DNA from: an uncultured Lachnospiraceae bacterium
GTDB taxonomy: Bacteria; Bacillota; Clostridia; Lachnospirales; Lachnospiraceae
DNA length: 16,504 nucleotides
Direction: 5' to 3'
NCBI GenBank assembly: GCA_937965795.1
Contig: CALCMD010000020.1
Coordinates: 1-16,504 of the forward strand
Of this stretch, positions 14,581 to 16,504 are shown piece after piece. The position numbers were made by a program, and so were the translations under genes. Each line of letters opens with the position of its first letter. Within the stretch, counting starts at the first letter, position 1. The notes beneath the pieces are model-generated. The model ran no database searches and was not told the DNA's origin. It worked only from the letters and a program-made list of their open reading frames with translations.

Positions 14581-15180
14581 ATGTTGAGATTTCAGAAAAG
14601 AGGTCTGCTTTTGGCGCTGCTATTCTTCTTTTTGTGTGCCGTACCGGTCCATGCAGAAGGAAAAGCACTGGAAGTAGGGGACAGCTTTTATCTGCCCTGT
14701 CGGGATGATTCCTGGGTACGGACGGTTCGGAAAAATAAGATGGCGGAAGTGACGAGAGTAAAACCGGGGATTGTAAAAATCACGGTGCAAAAGCAGGGAG
14801 TTCTGGAAGTAGCGGATTTTTGGAACAAAGGCGGGATGCGCCGGATTACAGTCGGGAAAAATAAATTTCAGAAGCAGTCGATGTTTGTGGACTGCGAAAC
14901 CGGAAGAGAAAATCCGGAGGGCGGCTTTGCAGGCCCGGACATTTACTGGAGGGACGTCGAGGATGAGGACGGGTATCTGATTTTTCGATTTCGGCGTAAT
15001 CAGCCTGGGGAGTGGAAGCTGATCGAAAAAACGGAAGCTGACGTGTGCAGTTACGAAGAAAAGGAAATCCGTGTGAAAGATGCGGAATTGTATGAATGGA
15101 GAGTGGCGGGCTATCAGAGACTGAAAAACGGAACCTTCATTTATACAAAATTTAACAGTGTGACAAATATCCTGGAGTGA
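14581..15180 (+). CDS. Small secreted protein with fibronectin-III-like C-terminus, function unknown
   Basis: A 199-residue protein with a clear signal peptide (LLLALLFFFLCAVPVHA, cut near residue 25). Residues about 30-100 (VGDSFYLPCRD, VKPGIVKITVQKQGVLEV) look like a short beta-domain of the kind found in clostridial surface proteins with Big-like repeats. Residues about 115-199 have the pattern of a fibronectin type III domain: IYWRDVEDEDGYLIFRF, then LYEWRVAGY and a closing strand. It should therefore be outside the cell; I see no catalytic motif or cell-wall anchor. ATG at 14581 is chosen because GAGGGGG sits at 14568-14574; an in-frame GTG at 14551 lacks a site. It is a single-gene unit with its own promoter and terminator. 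Confidence 0.75.
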   Translation: MLRFQKRGLLLALLFFFLCAVPVHAEGKALEVGDSFYLPCRDDSWVRTVRKNKMAEVTRVKPGIVKITVQKQGVLEVADFWNKGGMRRITVGKNKFQKQSMFVDCETGRENPEGGFAGPDIYWRDVEDEDGYLIFRFRRNQPGEWKLIEKTEADVCSYEEKEIRVKDAELYEWRVAGYQRLKNGTFIYTKFNSVTNILE

Positions 15181-15181
15181 G

Positions 15182-15225
15182 AAATACGGCATCGTCTTGT
15201 TGAAAGCAGGGCCATGCCGTATTTT
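15182..15225. terminator. Hairpin terminator between convergent genes
   Basis: AAATACGGCAT (15182-15192) pairs exactly with ATGCCGTATTT (15214-15224). It lies right after the secreted-protein stop and just before the end of the minus-strand pair. The stem itself ends in A and T runs, so it may serve both directions, with a long 21-base loop. Confidence 0.7.
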
Positions 15226-15235
15226 GGATTCTATA

Positions 15236-15511
15236 TCATTTCATTAATTTCATCATCGTTCGGATTTTTTCGATCCTTGCAATTTCTTCTGGGGATTTTC
15301 CCATTTTCAGCACTTCGATGATGGCGTCTGTCTCGTCGGGGGAGAAGGTCATCCCCTGAGATTTGGACTGCGAAGCTGCCGCCATGAGAAATGGGAGAAG
15401 ATCGTTCTGCGATTTTCCAGCCCCCTGTTCGGACATGGACATCAGCATCTGGAGCTTTGCGGGATCGATATTTTTCAGGTTTGGATTGTTCATCCAGCTT
15501 GTGTCACTCAT
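15236..15511 (-). CDS. Uncharacterised small protein (91 residues)
   Basis: I do not recognise a named family. The protein is small, helical in character and rich in methionine and glutamine (about eleven Met), with no signal peptide or membrane segment, so it is probably cytoplasmic. The pattern KLQMLMSMSEQ, LLPFLMAAASQSKSQGMTF, then DETDAIIEVLKMGKSPEEIARIEKI reads as a conserved, folded helical protein rather than a chance frame. AGGAGA stands just before its ATG, in the 12-base gap after the upstream gene, so the two form an operon and are probably co-translated. A shared complex is a guess. Confidence 0.75.
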   Translation of the reverse strand: MSDTSWMNNPNLKNIDPAKLQMLMSMSEQGAGKSQNDLLPFLMAAASQSKSQGMTFSPDETDAIIEVLKMGKSPEEIARIEKIRTMMKLMK

Positions 15512-15523
15512 AGAAATCTCCTT

Positions 15524-15946
15524 TTAACTATTTTGAAATATGGATTGACAGGTTTCAAACATGGACTGCTGTTCCGGCGATAAGAAGCTTTTTATGACGT
15601 CCGGGTTATTGTCAGCGCCCTGCATAGAAGTGTACAGATGAATCATCTGAAACATCTGGATGCACTGGTCGATAGAGTCCTGCTCTTTTCGATTGCAGAA
15701 ACAGCGGATATCCTGGAGCATTTCGGCAGGCGAGGTGTGCTGTTCGTCGATGGAACAGGCGCACAGATCGGGCGAGGCGCGGTAGAAGCCCAGGATATTG
15801 GTAAGCTCCGTCGCTTTTACAAAGAGAGCCATAAATTTCTGACTGGGTTGTGGAAGATAGGGAATGGCTGCTTTCATCATCAGCAGATGATCCCCATTGG
15901 CAATCTGATCAATGACGGGAAGTACCTTTAAAGTGTCCTCAAGCAT
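15524..15946 (-). CDS. Uncharacterised protein (140 residues), first gene of a two-gene unit
   Basis: Not recognised. It is a predicted soluble, mostly helical protein with five cysteines, three of them close together (LCACSIDEQ, then RCFCNRKE). There is no signal peptide. The N-terminal HLLMMKAAIPYLPQPSQKFMALFVKATEL and C-terminal SFLSPEQQSMFETCQSIF resemble in style the LLPFLMAA and FSPDE stretches of the partner gene, so distant relationship is possible but unproven. AAGGAT at 15957-15962 precedes the ATG at 15946. The paired layout and lack of any transport signal suggest an intracellular role, with no clue to substrate. Confidence 0.72.
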   Translation of the reverse strand: MLEDTLKVLPVIDQIANGDHLLMMKAAIPYLPQPSQKFMALFVKATELTNILGFYRASPDLCACSIDEQHTSPAEMLQDIRCFCNRKEQDSIDQCIQMFQMIHLYTSMQGADNNPDVIKSFLSPEQQSMFETCQSIFQNS

Positions 15947-15966
15947 AAAGACTGCTATCCTTTTTC

Positions 15967-15994
15967 ACTATATGTATGCGGTTCTGTTTGTGAA
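15967..15994 (-). promoter_or_regulatory. Possible promoter of the two-gene unknown unit
   Basis: On the minus strand TTCACA (15994-15989), a 16-base spacer and TATAGT (15972-15967), about 20 bases upstream of the start codon. Both boxes have one or two mismatches to consensus, so this is only a candidate. Confidence 0.35.
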
Positions 15995-16060
15995 TATGCC
16001 GTTGAACAGATGATGGGGAAAATACATATATTAAATGGAAAAAAGAAGTATTGTTCGGAT

Positions 16061-16336
16061 GTAAATCACGGTTTGGCGGGGAGTTTGTCTCTTGCCTCGG
16101 AAGTCTATGGAAGTGAAAATTCCTATGTCTATGCCGGACGCCGGGAAACCTGCCGCATATCCCACACGGACTGGGGCAACGCTCCGATGAACTTCCGGCT
16201 AACTGCGACTAAGAACACTCAGGAGAGCCTTCGTGTTCAAGTCTCCGTAAGCCGGTGATTTCATCTCTGCTAAAAGCGCCCCTGAAATGTCCGCTTAGGG
16301 ATATGCGGCAGGCTTCCCGGCTGGGTGATAGATTAC
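16061..16336 (+). ncRNA. Large structured RNA with a 24-position helix and an H-type pseudoknot, family not identified
   Basis: This stretch holds no convincing protein but folds by eye into one connected structure. Closing stem: GTAA (16061-16064) and TCAC (16066-16069) pair with TTAC (16333-16336) and GTGA (16325-16328). Inside are a hairpin 16075-16083/16089-16096 with two G-U pairs, a small hairpin GGAA 16109-16112/TTCC 16120-16123, and a long rod. The rod starts with 16140-16163 against 16298-16321 (23 of 24 paired). It continues with 16167-16171/16289-16293, 16173-16176/16279-16282, 16180-16183/16275-16278, 16186-16191/16260-16265 and 16195-16200/16250-16255. The tip is a pseudoknot: GAACAC 16213-16218/GTGTTC 16233-16238 crossed by GGAGA 16222-16226/TCTCC 16242-16246. 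G-U pairs in the 5' hairpin favour the plus strand; the single mismatch in the long helix would favour minus. The raiA-type clostridial RNA is one named candidate, with low confidence. Confidence 0.62.
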
Positions 16337-16354
16337 TTTGCGGGGATGTACGAC

Positions 16355-16504
16355 TTCATGAACAATTATGGAATGCGGAACAAAACGTCATAGAGAATAG
16401 CCGCATTATTTAAATTCGTTTATGGACATAAACAGTGTCGTTTACCACACTATATAACTACAGCTCCTGATAGTTTCGTGACAACCGAAACAGTCCATGC
16501 AGCC
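16355..16504 (+). other. Hairpin-rich tail continuing to the window edge
   Basis: No gene is seen. Successive simple hairpins occur: TTCATGA/TTATGGA (16355-16372, loop ACAA, two G-U pairs on the plus strand); ATGCGG/CCGCAT (16373-16378 and 16401-16406) followed by a weak ATTTAAATT tract; GTTTAT/ATAAAC (16418-16433, loop GGAC); AGTGT/ACACT (16434-16451); and GTTTCG/CGAAAC (16473-16491). They may belong to the same RNA, to its 3' end, or to a leader of a gene beyond the window. The ATGCGG hairpin could be a poor terminator. Confidence 0.4.

Noticed and set aside
16002..16032. Plus-strand promoter TTGAAC with CATATA or TATATT before the structured RNA
   Set aside because: The -10 boxes are poor, or spaced 19 bases away. 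Left as undecided rather than annotated.
16061..16165. Cobalamin riboswitch, suggested by GTGAAAATTCC and by GGGAAACCTGCC
   Set aside because: The conserved B12-box GCCACTG and the CCCGCxACTGT segment are missing, spacing is far too short, and the CCTGCC part is taken up by the 24-position helix.
16010..16258. An 82-codon plus-strand frame at the right end
   Set aside because: It crosses the RNA helices, has no strong ribosome binding site, and its composition does not resemble a folded protein.
16061..16504. RNase P RNA, tmRNA, SRP RNA, 6S RNA, glmS ribozyme, T-box or retron RNA
   Set aside because: None of their signature sequences is present on either strand. Helices are nested rather than the consecutive hairpins of a retron, and no reverse transcriptase is seen in the window.

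Overview
The window looks like chromosomal DNA from a spore-forming, low-to-mid GC member of the Clostridia, most likely a gut Lachnospiraceae (the family is an inference). The reasons are the gene order yicC-remA-gmk-rpoZ-rimO-pgsA-cinA, strong AGGAGG ribosome binding sites with TTG/GTG starts, a PdaA-type spore-cortex deacetylase, and a very large secreted glycan-degrading protein with FIVAR and BspA-type repeats.

Left part (1-4318). A proline tRNA (anticodon GGG) lies on the minus strand behind a clear promoter. A sigma-70 family (ECF-like) factor and a membrane-anchored putative anti-sigma protein overlap by ATGA, so they probably form an envelope-stress or signal module. They end at a strong hairpin terminator shared with a convergent minus-strand pair: a PdaA-like polysaccharide deacetylase and, upstream of it, an AraC-family regulator.

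Middle (4319-9028). Divergent from the AraC gene is a 1569-residue secreted protein: an N-terminal beta-sandwich-like region, a GH123-type (DUF4091) N-terminal domain and catalytic domain with an IDE motif, a Big2 domain, a sialidase-like Asp-box propeller, two FIVAR repeats and a basic BspA-type leucine-rich region. The divergent intergenic region has good promoters in both directions and a perfect 11-bp tandem repeat upstream of the enzyme promoter. It is probably a self-contained host-glycan (mucin-type) use locus, with the AraC protein as local regulator.

Right-middle (9105-14426). A TTGACG-N17-TATAAT promoter drives a tight housekeeping operon: yicC, remA, gmk, rpoZ, rimO, pgsA, cinA. 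It has two ATGA overlaps and ends at a terminator after cinA.

Right end (14427-16504). This holds a short secreted protein with a fibronectin-III-like C-terminus, then two unrecognised small proteins on the minus strand. The last 560 bases have no convincing protein. Instead they hold what looks like a large structured RNA: a closing stem, two short hairpins, and a long rod starting with a 24-position helix and ending in an H-type pseudoknot, followed by more hairpins up to the window edge. I could not assign this RNA to a family; it is the most interesting element here.
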